Shown: positions 24,401-39,400 of the stretch, in pieces
Numbering within the stretch: position 1 is the first letter of the stretch
Layout: each line of letters starts with the position of its first letter
Origin: Cruorifilaria tuberocauda
Taxonomy: Eukaryota > Nematoda > Chromadorea > Rhabditida > Onchocercidae
Length of the DNA stretch: 64,000 nt
Assembly: GCA_013365365.1 (NCBI GenBank)
Contig: JABVXU010000159.1
Coordinates: 1-64,000 of the forward strand
Direction: 5' to 3'
Translations under genes and position numbers: made by a program
Notes under the pieces: generated by a model
Told to the model about the DNA's origin: nothing
Databases searched by the model: none
What the model saw: the letters and a program-made list of their open reading frames with translations, nothing else

Positions 24401-27400
24401 TTTTTATATTGGGAAAATCAAGCTGTTGTGAGAGCAAACATTACAGCAAATTCGATTGTGTGCTCTTAATCATCATCAACACTTATACGATTAAGAGGAA
24501 ACAATCGAAAAAATTGTAATAGGCTCTTTTTGAATTTATTACTTGATGGGTTTTCATAAAACTATCAAAATCAATAGAAAAGAAGCAATAAATTCACTTA
24601 TTAAAGCAGAGGAAGAGGTATGAAGGCTAGTAAAGGCTTGACTATGTAAAAGTGGTAGCGACTGTTATTCGTGTGTGATAGCGAACTATCAGAGAATTGT
24701 TTCCCTCTTTTCTTGTTGACATCATTGGCAACACGATGTGAATAAACAGTTTGCATTAGCCTTTTGTGTATATATGTGTGTAATGTATACATGTACATGT
24801 GTATGTATGTATGTGTGCAAATGAACATCGGAAAAATCAAAAAAAATAATGCAGCAATAATATCATTATGAAACGAATTTTTCGCTATAATAATTGTTTG
24901 CACAATTGTGAAGCGAATTTCAAATATTGAAAAGATGGAAGATGACCAATTAGTATTCTGCAAATCATCATCTAAAATATCTGATCTATATGTTTTAAAT
25001 TTATGAGAATATCAAAATAATTTGCATTCAGGAAAGAGAATGCTTATATAAAGATGCTTAGAGTTGTAGCGTCGATTTTATATATTGCGAACTTACGCTA
25101 AACCTTACAATTTTCTACACATCGTTATAGATGTGTCAGAGCTGAAATTTAAAGTTGGAATTTCAGCTGAGGTTCCAAAGTTCAATTTAACTTTTGACAT
25201 ATTTATGTTCTAGATGGGATGCCTTCAACAAGTACTAGTGTAGGATCAGAATCAGCAAGCACTGGAACAACAGAAGCAAGTGACGAACAAGCTTTGGCTG
25301 CAAGTAATGATGTTAACGGTTGGTTAATTTAACTTATGAGTTAAATCTTTAAATATATTACATACTAGTAAAAGATTTCATCGGTATTTCTATGAAATTA
25401 ATTTTTTTACTAAAATTAGAATTCATTTTTTTTAATTAAAATTAAAAAAATTGAATCCGAATTCATTTTTGAGAGCAATTAGGAGCTTGTTTTTGGGCTG
25501 GACGCAATGCTGCATCGAAAGCCTTACAGCCGCCCGTCGTTAAGAGACGTTCATTGTTCGCACTGTATACTGATCTTGATGTTAGTCATTTTTTTTAAAT
25601 TGATTTTTTGGTTCTGATATTTGTTAATTGTACATTTAATTCAACATTTAAAAAATACCTTTTAGCGATTAGCAGTACCAGAAAGTGAAGCGGACTGTTT
25701 ATTGGCGAACATGGTTGCGAATGAGGTAACAAGGCCTCTAGAAGATAAGACGGTGGTTCGATTTATTGTGGAATTCTTGAATTTGAATATTATGTTACCT
25801 GTTTCAAATACGAGCGTACAGCAGGTGCATTCTTAAAATATATATATGGAAACATTTGGAGTTTTTTCTTATTGGCTAACTTTAACAAAACTTTTTTCAG
25901 CATTGATATACTGCTGAAGTATTAATGTGGAAGCAAGTTTAACATTATTAAGCTGCGGGCTTTCACGCCTTGTTTGGTTTTTCGTTCATTATCATTTTCA
26001 GATTGAACCTTTTTTTCTACGCATATTTTTGTATGATTGTCGAGCTGGTCATCGATTGTCCGAAGAGTTTCGAATTGATCCGAACAGTGCCGAATTAATT
26101 GCAAAATTAAAAATTGGTGGTAAGAACGGAACTGTCAAGAATTTTGTTGACAAAAGCACATTGGAAGAAGACGGTGTTAATATTTTGTCTCAGCGAATGC
26201 TTGCAGATAAGAATGTTCGAAAGGTTATTCTCATAAAAATTAGAAAATTTGTTAATGAGAATTTATTTGTTTCTTTCAGCTTAATATTTTATTGTCTTTA
26301 TTGTAAGCATATTCTTTCTATCTTCCTTTTTTCTCCCGCTGCTTTTAATGCCGCATGTCACTTTTTTTTTTGGTTGATGACAAATGTCACAAAAAGTATG
26401 GTGATATATTTTTCTCATATTTTAGTTTTAATCTATCCCTGCATTTTTATTAGTTCTTTCCCTTGTTTCTTCATATTTATTAGTTTCTGTCCTTAGAAAC
26501 TTTTTCTATCTTTTTTGAGTATAATACTCTCATCACTATATTTTAAACCGACATTTTAGACCAATTTGTCGTAACTACTTATTCATGTTATTGACTGTTT
26601 GTAGGTTGTATATTCAATTGCTAAACCACATCGTGATATTTACTTGGTTGTTCGTGTTGATCGATTGCTATCGGTAGATACATCGGCAGAAATGTATATG
26701 AAAACAACAAATGATCTAAAAGGTGTTGCGAAGTTACAGAAAATAATTCAACAAGCCTGCTCGAAAGCGATTCAAGATAAAATGCCTTTTGCTTGGACTG
26801 CAAGGTTTATTTTATCATTTGTATTTAGTAAGTCGCTGTTTAATATCTAAATTCTCTAAGCATAACTTTTGTGTAAAAGCTTAACTTTTGTGTACATATC
26901 AATTCATCTGATACATTTTCTTTGTTGTCATTACTTGAATCGCCAAATAATCTCATAATATGTGAATTTATCAATCTCCAGTAATATTAATCATCTTCCA
27001 TTGGATTCATTGATCATCAAAACAATAGGAAAAGTAACATTATTGATATTTGGAAAGTACGCAGTTGACGTCTAATAAAATACGAAATATTAATGTTGTT
27101 TGATTGAAATTATCCTTGATATAACTTAAAATATTTTTTATGGCAGATATAGTTTTTTAGACCTGTATTTCAAGAAATGTTGGGATGTGGAGGAAAACTG
27201 CCAAATGAAATGCAGCTCTATCGTTGTGAAGGAAATAAATTAAGTGACGGAGATTTGCAAAGGATTCTCGTTGACTTTGGACGGTAGGTTCTCTTTATAT
27301 CATTTGAAGATAAAACAGATTTGAAAGCTGTTAGGAAATGATCTTTCGCTTCACTGACTTTAGTTTTTTCATTCCAGAATCGAAAAATCTGGAAGACTGA

Positions 27401-30400
27401 CGCAGTTACCAACGGCAACTATTAGTATGAATATCGATTTCTCATCAAAAGTATCTGAACTGTCAAGTTTGTACTTTCTGATCTTTTCGATATAAATATA
27501 AAGTATGTAATTTTCCAGTGTTCAAATATTTAATTTTTTGTATTTTATTTTATGTGTTCAATTTTTTCATAAATATTTAATTCCTATAGTAATTTTAATG
27601 TATAAGTATTCCAGTGTGTATAAATCCGAGTTTTATGCCTGTTCGTCCGTGGAATGCAGCATCAGATAGTCTTGTATCAGCTTGCTTTGAAGCCCAATCT
27701 TTCAATGATTTTGTTAGCGAACCGCATACAAGTTTTTTCAATTTACTCTATGTTTATCCGTTAACATTGAAGTATGATAGCCAGAAAACGTTTAATAAAG
27801 CGCGTAATATCGTGTGTACTGTGCGTTTCATTTCTGCAACAAGGAAAGAAGACATGCTCAAAGTACGTCCATTTTATATCTTTTTAATTAAATAACTAAT
27901 ATGGACAATTTGCTCATGTACTAGGAAATATAGGAAGTAATGGCTAAAATAGGAAGTAAATTACTGAAGAGTTTAATATTTTTGTTTTTCATTTATTCGA
28001 AAATTGAAATATTTTTATCTTTTTATAATTCGCTCAAACCTATTTAATAAAATAAACAATTCATGATATAATTTCATCTTAATTCAGGTCATTTATAATC
28101 GATTTTCATCGCCTACACCATTTGTGCATAGCATGCGTTGCTCAGTGCAATATCACGAGCAAAATCCTGTTTTTAGCGATGAGGTACTTTTAGTTGCTAT
28201 TATCAAACCCTTGCTGGTCCATCAATAATATCGTTTGTTCGCTCGAATCTACTTAGTGGAACTTATTTAGATAAAAGATAGTTATATACAAATTTTTCTA
28301 TAATCATTCACACTAATACTTCGGAGGAGTTTTCTAATTTCATATTCCGGCAACATTCTGTTACCTTTTTGGCTCATTAAATTACCTTATTTATTGCTTA
28401 GGATATGGTTTTATTTAGATTTCGTTTTCAGATAAAAATTCAGTTGCCGATTTCATTAGATACCGGCGACCATTTATTATTTTCATTTAGTCATGTGTCG
28501 GTTGCAGGCACAGCTTCAAGTAAATCTCAGAATGAGGTTTTCTTTAATTCTTAAATCACCATTTAATTTTTGTTCACGGCGAAGTTATTGCTTGAAGAAA
28601 AAATTTGTTTTATCATACGTTATGTTTTTGTAAAAATGAATTGACGCTGTTCTTAAATTATATCTTTTTGTATTATATAAAATTTTGATGAAATTTTTCT
28701 TCTGCAATTTCAGAATTCTGATAGTCCTATTGGATATGCATGGTTACCTTTGTTAAAAAAAGATCGTTTGATTATGGAACATGATGAACAGGAGTTTGGA
28801 TTATCAGTGGCAACCGATTTACCATCTGATTATATAAACTATCATTCATTAGGATTTGGAAAAGGGGCAAGTCTTTCCTTATTTGATGTGCGACATTTTC
28901 GATTACTTTACTGAGGGCTAATATAGTTCAAATCATAGTTTACTTTTCTGGTTTAGACGCTGCCGGTCTTTTTTGCCTATTCCATTCGTTTTTTTTCTGC
29001 TCATAAATAAAGCAGTATCCATCACGTCATATCCCTCCAATTTATTATACTTTTTCTTTTTAATCCACTAAATTTTATTACAGCATATTGGACCAGATAT
29101 TCATTGGGTGGATGGTGGCAAGCAATTATTCCGTGTACGTCTTCGTCTTGTTTCTTCAGCATTTACAACTGAAACAAAGTTGCAAGCATTCTTTCAAAGT
29201 TGTCAGAGACTTCAACGTGCAGGTCTTGCTGGTGATGCATCGTCAAAAACGAAAGTTAGCTTATTATTTTAAATTTGCTGCTTTATAAGATTCAAAAGTG
29301 AAAAGGTTAAGAGCTAGGCGAAAAAAGAATTAATATACACATTATTAATTTACGGGTTGGCGTCACGTACATAGGATTCTGTTGTCTTTTGATGTTTGGC
29401 GATTTAGACTTTTGGTAGTTGAATTTTCTTAGTGATAAATGTAATATTTTTCTCATTTGATGATTTCATAATCTGATTTTTTCCGCTTACTTGCTTATGC
29501 TGACATTCTTCATCTGTCATATTGAATTTTCACTCATATCTGCAACTTATGTTGGGAGCTAAAAACTGTTAAAGCGTGTTGTTCATTTTGATTTATTTCC
29601 TCCTTATATTTTTTATTGATTTTTTGTTGCTTTATTCGGAAGCATATTTCTCATCCTATAATTTCGTTGGTCAATTTCTAATTTTTCTAGATCTTTTGAA
29701 GATATTGATAACTTGTCGAACTATTAGCTTAATATAAGTGGCACTTTAATATGTTATTTAATTTTCAAGGATATTTCGTGTTCTTACTTATTTTTAATGT
29801 AAATTTGCTAACAAGCATGTTTTATTATTGTAGTGGTCCAATCCGCCAGGTTCAGTTTCGCCAGGTAGCAATACACCATCGTCACCTCCCTCATTAGTGG
29901 TTACGCGTTCCTGTTCACCATCTGCCGAAAATTGTGGAATTTCAAAGGAGGAAAAATTTTGGCATTATATAGTACGGAAAATCGAGGTGAGGCTTAGTTC
30001 ATACAGTTTCATCTTAAAATTAAAATTAAATTAAGTTATTAAGAATACCTAACCATAGCTGATAATCTGAATGACTGCGCTCGATATGCAGCGGAATAAA
30101 AATCATTATTTTAATAGTTGGAAAATTCAGATCGATATTGACAATTTTTTTATTTGGTTATTATTTTCATTGGAAGAAGAAATTTAGATATGAGGTAGAG
30201 AAATTTTGTCTTTTCTTGACTGTTAAAAAGCTTTTCTATCTTTAATTATGTATATGCATCTGTTTATTCTTTACATTACTATACAACTGTCGCCAACAAC
30301 GGATGGCTTCTTTAATGCTCAGGAATCTCTTTTTTTTTCTTCCCTTAATGTCCCTTCCCTTATTATTTTTCTTTTCTCGCTTTATAATAATTATAATAAT

Positions 30401-33400
30401 TATAATAAACAGTAGTTAGTCATCTCTCGAATCAATTTAATGTATAATTACAAATTGGCGTGAAGGTTTTATTAAAGAACTGTTAACAATCTTCTTAAAT
30501 CCTTGAATTTTGAGAAAGGTGAAACTGTGCGATGGATCTCTCCTAATCAACATGTTATATTTATAAAAATTCCAAAAATTTTCATTTTCGAGGATTTATT
30601 ACAAAGCGAATGAACCAAGAAGGCTTTTGCACGTTTTTTCTTTCTCAGGCTTTTGCATCTAATACAGAAACTTTAATTTCGAAAATTTCAGCAGAGCAAA
30701 AATTGTTGGTGTATAGACAGCATTAGGATAGAGTATTCGAAATTTATTTTAGCTGTCAAATTAAACTGATGGATACTCAAGAGAGCTTAGCACGTTGACT
30801 TTTATTTTATGAATTTATAGGAATTGATGGAAATCGAAATTGATAGAATTATTCCATTTTTACCAGTTACTTTAAATCGGTTATTCACATTGTTGCCAAT
30901 TTCATCAACCGATGAAATAGCTCTAAGTACTTTGGGGTTTGTTCTTTAAATATGAAATATCTATTGGTTTAAAAAGAACTAGGAACTCTACTATTTTGAA
31001 AGTATTATATATATTTCTTATCTTATTGGCTTAAAAAGTTGTCTAAAACTTCCTTATACAATTTTAACCATTTAAGCAGTGTTTGAAGTATAAATTAAGA
31101 ATGATTCAAGTTTTTGGAAATATTGCAAATATTGTTTCGAAAGAGTTTTATTTTTTAGAACCATAATTACCGGAGTTTATGAGCTAATATTAATTTCAAG
31201 CATGATTTATTACTTGCTTTTATAGCACGTTGATCGGTATTACTGATAAAATTGCTGCGGCAGGTCAAAATCATCTTTTGCGTACATTTATCATTTATTA
31301 TTTTCAACCAGTAGCAGTGAAGAACAAATCAGACCATACGGATGAAACTGTACATTCAGCCTTATGCAAGCATATAACTTCACATGTAAGTTTAAGTTAT
31401 AACCGACTTTTTTTGAAATTCCTTTTCTTCATTCAAATTACATGTTTTATTTAACAATTTGTTTTATTTTAATTATTATCCAATTAAAGTATTCTATAAT
31501 TCATAGGTTCTAATAGTAATTATTGCTATGGTTTTTCAGTTTTTTCTCAGCCTTTCAAAAGTGCTTTTTTAGATCAGCTATATCCAAACAGACAATGACT
31601 CACTTGCCTCATCTTTTCGGCAACTGTGGTTTCTCTTGGTTATCGTTGCGAAGAGTATGGCATTATGGCTGCTTGATGTTGGCTTATATAAGGTTTAGAT
31701 CTTTTAATAGATTTGAACATGCTAGTTGAGATAGAAGAATTTTGCATTCGCGTTGTAATTTATATTTTTATTTATTGATGTTTAAGGTACCGAGAGAAAA
31801 TCGTTTCTCAGAGGAATTGCTATTTGGCATTGAGCAGTTGCTTGATAGAATTGTACCTCTTATCGTAGCAAAACATCGGGATATACCTCATGAGTGTCGA
31901 CTGGCAAATTCAGCTGTTGCTTATTTCTTGAGGGTAATATTTCAAACGATATTAACTAACTGATATTTTTGTTAATAGAGTTATTAAAAAGTGTTGTTTT
32001 GGATGTTTCATTATTTAAATTAAAATTTTTAAATTTAAATTGTTTCTTAATATTATTCAAATTGTGATTAAATTAAGTAAGATTTTTACAAACTAAAACA
32101 TTTCAGTACTGCTTGAGTTTTATGAATCGTGGATCTGTATTTTCCTGGATACATCGCGCGGTTGAAAGTATGGATGAAAGTTGCTCAAGGGTATGTCTGT
32201 TTTTCAAATCAGTTAGGCTCATACAATTTAGACATATCATGTGATGAAATAAGTTGATTAGGAGAAGTCTTATTTCATTTTAGATGAGCTTAGACTGGTA
32301 AAAATTGTTCGGACAGATGTTGTGACGGTATATATGAAATTTCGTTTTTCTGCATGGTATATAGTTGCGCCACTATTAAGATGAGAATTTTTTATGCAAT
32401 TTATTTACCGTGTTTAATCGGTTGAAAATTAAAACAAAAGTTGCTAAACTCAGGATATACAAAAATTTATGTTAATAATTCTGTTTGCAGACTATGCTCA
32501 ATTATAAATTGGAATTTTTGCATATAATTAGCAGTCATGAGCACTGGATACCATTATGCTTGCCTCTAATGTGTGATGCTTCCGGAAATATCTTCAGGAA
32601 GAACAGCACACTAAGTACAGATAGCATTTGTAAGTATCTTTTTGCCATGTTGAATTGGTAGTTGAACAATTCTATAATCTAGAAGCAAGCTTATTTAGGC
32701 TAATTGCTCATCCAAAAAAGTCATGAAATTTAAGTAATAGAAAGCAAAAATTTCGAAAGCGAGCAAATATCTCATTGATTCTCTTTAGTATGCTTTAGTA
32801 TTTTTGTCGATTGAAGAATTCAATTCATTTTCTTTATAGTTTCGAACTCTAATGCCAGCAGTCTGTTTACCAATTTATTTTCGAAGTTTTTTTCGCCTCC
32901 GATAAACAGTGGCAGTGGGAATGACGTTAGTTGTTGTAAGTCTATCTTTAAGAAATTTTTTACTGCACAAACTGATTTTCATATATTTCTTTATACGGTT
33001 GATTACTCTAGTCCTAGTCCAATTAGTAATTAACTCCAATGAAATTCATTGATATTTGAATTAAGTAAAAGAGAAATGCGCTTTTCTGTTCAATAATTGA
33101 AAAATCTCTGTATGACTATTTGAAAAATGTATTGAGTTTTGTCTCGAGGTGTTTAAAATTACCAAAATTCAAAGAGAAATCGTAGATTTATTTAATTATG
33201 TATTATTATTCTTTTATTGCATACAGTTTTTCGTAGTTATTTTTTTTGCATTTGAGACTATACTTTTTCAAATTGACTTGCAGATAGCCGGTATTCGGAT
33301 GAATTTGTTCTCTCCACTTCTTATTGTAAGCATCATTTTCCGGTTGGTTTGCTGTATCAAGAATTAGATGCATCACTTCGGGAGCCACGTGATTATCGGC

Positions 33401-36400
33401 GAAAAGTGGTTGCACTGTTGAGAAATTTGTTTGCAAAACACGCTAGTGACAAACGGTATACAGATACTGTAAGTAAATTCATATAATTTTTATTCTGTAA
33501 ACTGTGTTTTGTGTCGGTTTTTAGTTCTAAAATTTATGTCTTTCATATTATTATGCATACTATAGTTTAAATCAGTTTTGTGTATTGTTTTTTCATATAT
33601 TTTTTATTTTAGTACGAAAAGAAAGTAAGAAATATATTATTTTGTTTTACACCTAAAATTAGCGTTAGCTATAACTGAATAGTAAATTGAAATATATGTT
33701 TAAAAGTACTGTTTATAATAATCAAAGGAAGTAGTTAAAATTATAAGAATCTTTAACAATAAGATTGAATAAATTTTTAATAACTGGAAAGACTGTATAT
33801 TTTTTGAGTTTTGAACATCAGCACATCTTTTAGAGTGCTCAAAGCTGTATTGCTACATTATATTCTCCCTTGATCAGTATAGTACTTGATAATGTGGCAG
33901 AATTTGAATCAGCTGCTAAAACAGATCCACAAAGCTTCTCACCCACCGGTCTTACTACTGCTGGTAGGAACACTTCATTCAAAATTTTTATTTAATATTT
34001 CCGAATGCTTTCGTTTTCTTTTTGTTCCTGAAATAAAGATATAATTGGCTCAAAAATTGGTTTGATTTTTTATAACTCTTTCGCTTGCGTTGTAGTTACT
34101 TTTTGCTTTATTTTAAGATGCATATTCAATCATTTACAAATTTCTTATGAGACAGCAGGTTTTGCTGACAGCTAATCAGTTTAAGAAGGATATAGGATTT
34201 GTAAAAAAGATTTTTTTATTTTCTTACGTATCTTCCTTAATCTATTGAGTTTCGTTTTCAGATAGATCATCATCCTTACCATCACAGGGACTGCTATATA
34301 GAATGGGGTGCTCTATGAGAAGTGTTTCCACGCATCAATCTTATACTGAAAAAGTTAGCCCTCATTCATCGGTACCTCATATTGCCGGTTTGATGGAAAA
34401 GCTAGATCGAGTATGTTTCCTTCTGTTTTATCGTGCTTATTGCAGTGCCTTATGTTTCAAATATTTCTAGTGATAGATTTTAAAATTTATTGAAAGGAAT
34501 TAATTATTTTTAATTGGGGATAAGTTGTTGGATTTTCTTGTGAAGTATTCAAGTTTAATAAATTTTTACTAATTTCGTCACTAATTAATTAATTGACAAT
34601 AAATTACCTAACTAAAAGGGATAAACGATTTTTATCTTCTGTATTATTTTCTCTTTTAGCAATTTTTCAATTTTTTTCATTGGAATGACAGTGTATCAAT
34701 GTTCCTACTACAACGACGCTTTTTGATTCCCAAATGAAATTCGAACTTATGTTTTACTGTTTGCAAATCCGCATTGTGTGATTTTTTGCAGCAGATTAAC
34801 TTTTAATTTTTCAGAGCGAATCACGAGATCTGATGTTGTGTACCCTTTATTTATTGCATTTCCTGCCACGTAAAATCCTGGCTGCAATGGTATCTCGGTG
34901 TGAATCAAATGGTTCGCTGAATAGTTTCATCTACTTATTACGTATTGCTCTCGATTTTTTTAGATATCACGGCAAAAATCACACTATGCAACGGACATCT
35001 AATAAGTCAGTCTTTGAGGTTTAAGAAATGTAACTTTCTATTACATAGTCGGACACTACTTTGCTCATTACGGTGATATGGGTAGACGTATATCAAAATT
35101 TAAAGTGTTTCTTTAAAAAATAAATCCTCTCTTAGGCATATTTCTTCTGTGATGGTATTTTCTTGTGATTCGTTCGCAAAATTTAGAAGTTTGCTTTTGA
35201 AAATGATTGGATAATTAAAGTAGAGTGTGGATTTTGCAGAATTCGAGGTACACGAAAAACACTGGTGATTCTGCCACATTCTGGCTCATCCGCCGGAACT
35301 CTGGGTACTAATTCTACCACAGCAGATAGTCGAACGTCAGCATCAAGTGGTTTTGGTTCTTTGGGAACCGGTCAATATTCATGCATTTTCATTTTATTTT
35401 ATTTTACTTATTTATTTACCAGTTTAAATGATCTTTAACTTTTATTTATGAATATAGTTCTGTACGGGTATTTCATTTCCAGGTCAAGCTAGAAAATTCC
35501 TAGATTTTATTTCTTATATGGAATCAAAATGGAATTGCTGTATACTGTAGATTAGATCAAAACAAGATCAGGAGATCTCTTCATAAACCGCGTATTCATT
35601 TATTTTAGATCCATTATTCGCAAAATCATGCACTGAAGCTGACATAGAGGATGCAGCTCCATTCAGCGTGTTGCAAGAATCGAATCTGACGCAAGAGATA
35701 GCTTTGATTGTTTTAGAAACCGTGCAAGTTTTAGCTCAACATGTTTCGGTAAGTTTTTTTCTTCAGTAGTTAATTACTATTATTTGAACTCTTTTGTATC
35801 ATAATTTTTAAACAAGAAATTTCCATATTAATATTTCATTGTAACTTATTTATGGAATATGTTTCGTAAATCAGTAAAGTATTAGCGAAAGTAAAAATAA
35901 CTCATTGTCATCCTTACATTCGTATTAACTTTCAGCTTTTTTAACTAAAATAAACTATATTGATGCAATAATTTTTCTACATTGCTGTTTGAAATGATAA
36001 TCGTTTAAGAGTATCATTAAAAATTCGACAAATCCTGAAGGAAATAAAAGTTTTTATCATCTGCTTCGTCTATTATTATCACTGCTGAACGATTACTGGC
36101 CAGAAGCTGTACGACATCACGCCCTCGCTGCACTTGCTGTTTTCGTTGGTTTGGTAAGTTCTCACCTGGTTGTTAATGATTTGAAAAGCATTGACATGAT
36201 CTCATGATAGTAAGTATTCATTGTTTTTGTTTTGCGTGAATTATCTTATTGAAAAGCCTAATATAACATTGCTAATAATAATTTTAGAAAAATCGGAATA
36301 CATTTTTTCCCTTGCAGTGTTTTAAAATCTTAAACCTGAAGAACTTTTGTACACATAAATGTAGCTGGAGTATATATGGAAGTAGCATTTAAATAATGCT

Positions 36401-39400
36401 TATGAGTGAAAAATTGAAATAAAAAGAGAATAAATCTCATAGTTATAGTTCCGCATTCAACTTTTCCAAAGTGGTCCTCTGGATGGCTTAGCTCTGTTGA
36501 TCGAATCACTTTTGCTCCAGATGAACAGTCGACTTCCGAAAATACAAAGTGCCGCCGCAGCACTTTTACATTTGATTCTTAGAAATGGCTACGATTGCAC
36601 TTCGAAGACAGGTTATCGGAATCGGTCATAAAAATATTATAAGCCTTGTGAAAGCTTGATAATTACATATTTTTTACATATGTAATTATCTACTGATTAC
36701 GTACCTTGAAACCACATATTTTTCAATCACTTCAAGATTGTTTGAAATAACTTGTCTTCTTTATGAATTTCAACAATATTATTCTTTCTGATTCGATTAT
36801 AAATGATTTATTTGTTTATGAGCACATAGAGATTTCTTGATTTACCGGAAATTCAAGAATTTTCTTTGAAAACTTTTTATATTTTTAATAAACGTTGCAG
36901 TACGCCTTCCTATGGCCAATTTGAATGTAACAAAATCCCCAAAAATCTTCGATGTTCAACGGCTTGGTCGACCTGGTTCTCAGACCGGCGTCGCTTTAGC
37001 AAGGTTGGTCACATTATCTCTCAAATATGTCAATGACAAAAGCAATTTAGATCCGTTTTTTGGAGTATCAAACACATTTTGAGATGATTTTTAGGGAAAT
37101 CAGGAATCGTAGTAATCATAATAACATTATCGTTTTGGATAAATATTTTTGCTATTGTGTTTCAATCAATACTTCTGATTTAATTGAAAATGCTTGGACA
37201 TTAATAAACCGGTTTGATTTTCACTGAAGATTTTGGATAACGTTTAAAATTTCTGTTTCAGGCTGCTTGGAAGGAAGGTTCCTCTAACCAGTAGAAGTCG
37301 TTTCGAACACGGATTAAAAATTTTGGAAATGTTAATCAAACCGGTGCCTGGTACCAGATTAACATATTTTGAGCGAGGGGTAGAAGTGCGTTTTTTTTAA
37401 GCATTTTTTTAAAGTAATTTTAAAGTAATTGAAGTAGAAAAATATGGAGAAGTATTTCTTTTCTTATCTGAAGTCTTTAGTATGGATGCTTATTTCATTG
37501 CTTTTTTACATATTTTTGTTTATTTTAGGAATTACTTCAGCAATTGCGTGGTGTTCTTTCAGCTACCAGTGCTCTTGCGAAAGCTGTTGATGATCCTGTA
37601 CGTTTTCTGTGCAGTTTGTTTTCTTCAGATGCATCATTTACAATTGCTATCCGTTTTCATTAAAATTCGCAAACAGTGGTTTTTTCATTTTTTCTCGTTT
37701 ATTTTAACTCGTAAAATGGGTTCAATACTTTACTATTCTGAGAGTTCTCTCTAACGCTCTAGAATGAAATTAAACAGATCACATTTAATAATTCACTGAA
37801 AAAACTTTTTTCTTTGCATAAAAGTCGAAATTTTTGCAATTATTTTTTTATAGATTCGATTAGCGGATTTGCATGTACAGTTAGCTGATAGCTATCGAGG
37901 ATCAGCAGCATTAAGAAGTGCTTGGTTTGAAACGCTTGCTGAAGCACATATTCGTGAACGTTGGTTCTCCGAAGCAGCTGTTTGTGAAGCTCATGTCATT
38001 GCTATTATCGGTCGAGAGCTTGCTATTAACGGTTTCTATAATTTACATAATTTTTGTGTTTTGAGATGAGAAAAATTTTTGACAGTTGAGTGAAATAGTT
38101 AAAATTGTTCAGCTTACAAAATTTATTTCTGCTACCCCACTGGATTTCCGGCACATAAGCATTCAGTTAATTCTACTCACACATTCATTCTGGTGATTAT
38201 GAAAAAGATGATTGATCACGATTATCATGTAGATTACCGTTTAGCACATACTCTATATAATTAAAAATTAAAAAATTTTTGGTATATCAAATATTTATTT
38301 AAATAACTGGACGAATACATTTTATCTCATACGTTTGATGAAATTAGGACATGCAAAAATCGACTGGGATTTATTGGCTTCCATCAACGATACAATAGCC
38401 AAGGAAGAAATTGTGAATGATACAGATTCAGAAATTATACAACAAGCAGGATTCACTTTGGTAAGCTATAAAATTTACAACAAATGTTCTGGCTGAAGAA
38501 AATCCACAAAATTTTCAATTTCTTGACTAATAGTTTTAAGGATACTTTCACCACAAAAATAGAAAAGTTGGTTCAAACGTTAGTTATGGCTGAAAGATAT
38601 GAAGCAGTGGGGCCAGTTTGCCGTCTCGCAATTCCAATGTACGAACAACAGAAAAATTATCGGGTAAGTTCATTTTTCGTTTCAAAAAAAGAAAATTCCA
38701 GTCAACTCTCTTAATCAATAATGTTTCATTTTTTCAGAAACCTAACATATTTTTTTTAGGCGTTGGTTAATATATATGCCGAGTTGCAACAGGCATACAC
38801 TTTAGCGGATCAAATGAAAGTCAGTGGCAAACGTCATCTTGGAACATATTTTAAAGTACTTTTCTATGGATTCAAACATTTTGGGTACTACTTTAATATA
38901 TTTATTACTTAAAGTCATTTCCACTTCTTTAAAGTCATTATGAATAATAGAATTTGAGATTCTATTACAGTTTTAGGTTCAAGATTGTTTTTTATATGTG
39001 TAGAGTGAAGTAAGTTCAACGTTCTGTCTTATGTCGTGTGAATGTACTTTGATGACATTGTATACTTGTTAATTTAAATTTCAGAGAACAACATGGTACA
39101 GAATGGATTTATCGTGAAGTAGGTCATACTTCATTAGCAGAAGCTTGTGAGCGCATGACAGATTCTTGCCGTTGTGTTGTTGGCCATGACCGAGTACAAA
39201 TTATCACAGGAAGAGAGGTGCAAATTTTTACATCTTTTACGATATTATGCTGTGGCTGGTAATTCACACAGAAAAATCCCACGTTCTAAATAATATTAAT
39301 TATGCTGTTGGTATAATTTTGAAAGGTATTTTTATTAAACAACTTTCTTACAGTTATTGGTGATATCATTTCCAAAATTATGTAAAATATCTAGTATAAA

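Noticed and set aside
24601..24963. 120-codon minus-strand frame in a DOCK intron.
   Set aside because: Composition follows a TATG/TGTA microsatellite, with no domain, homologue or splice context.
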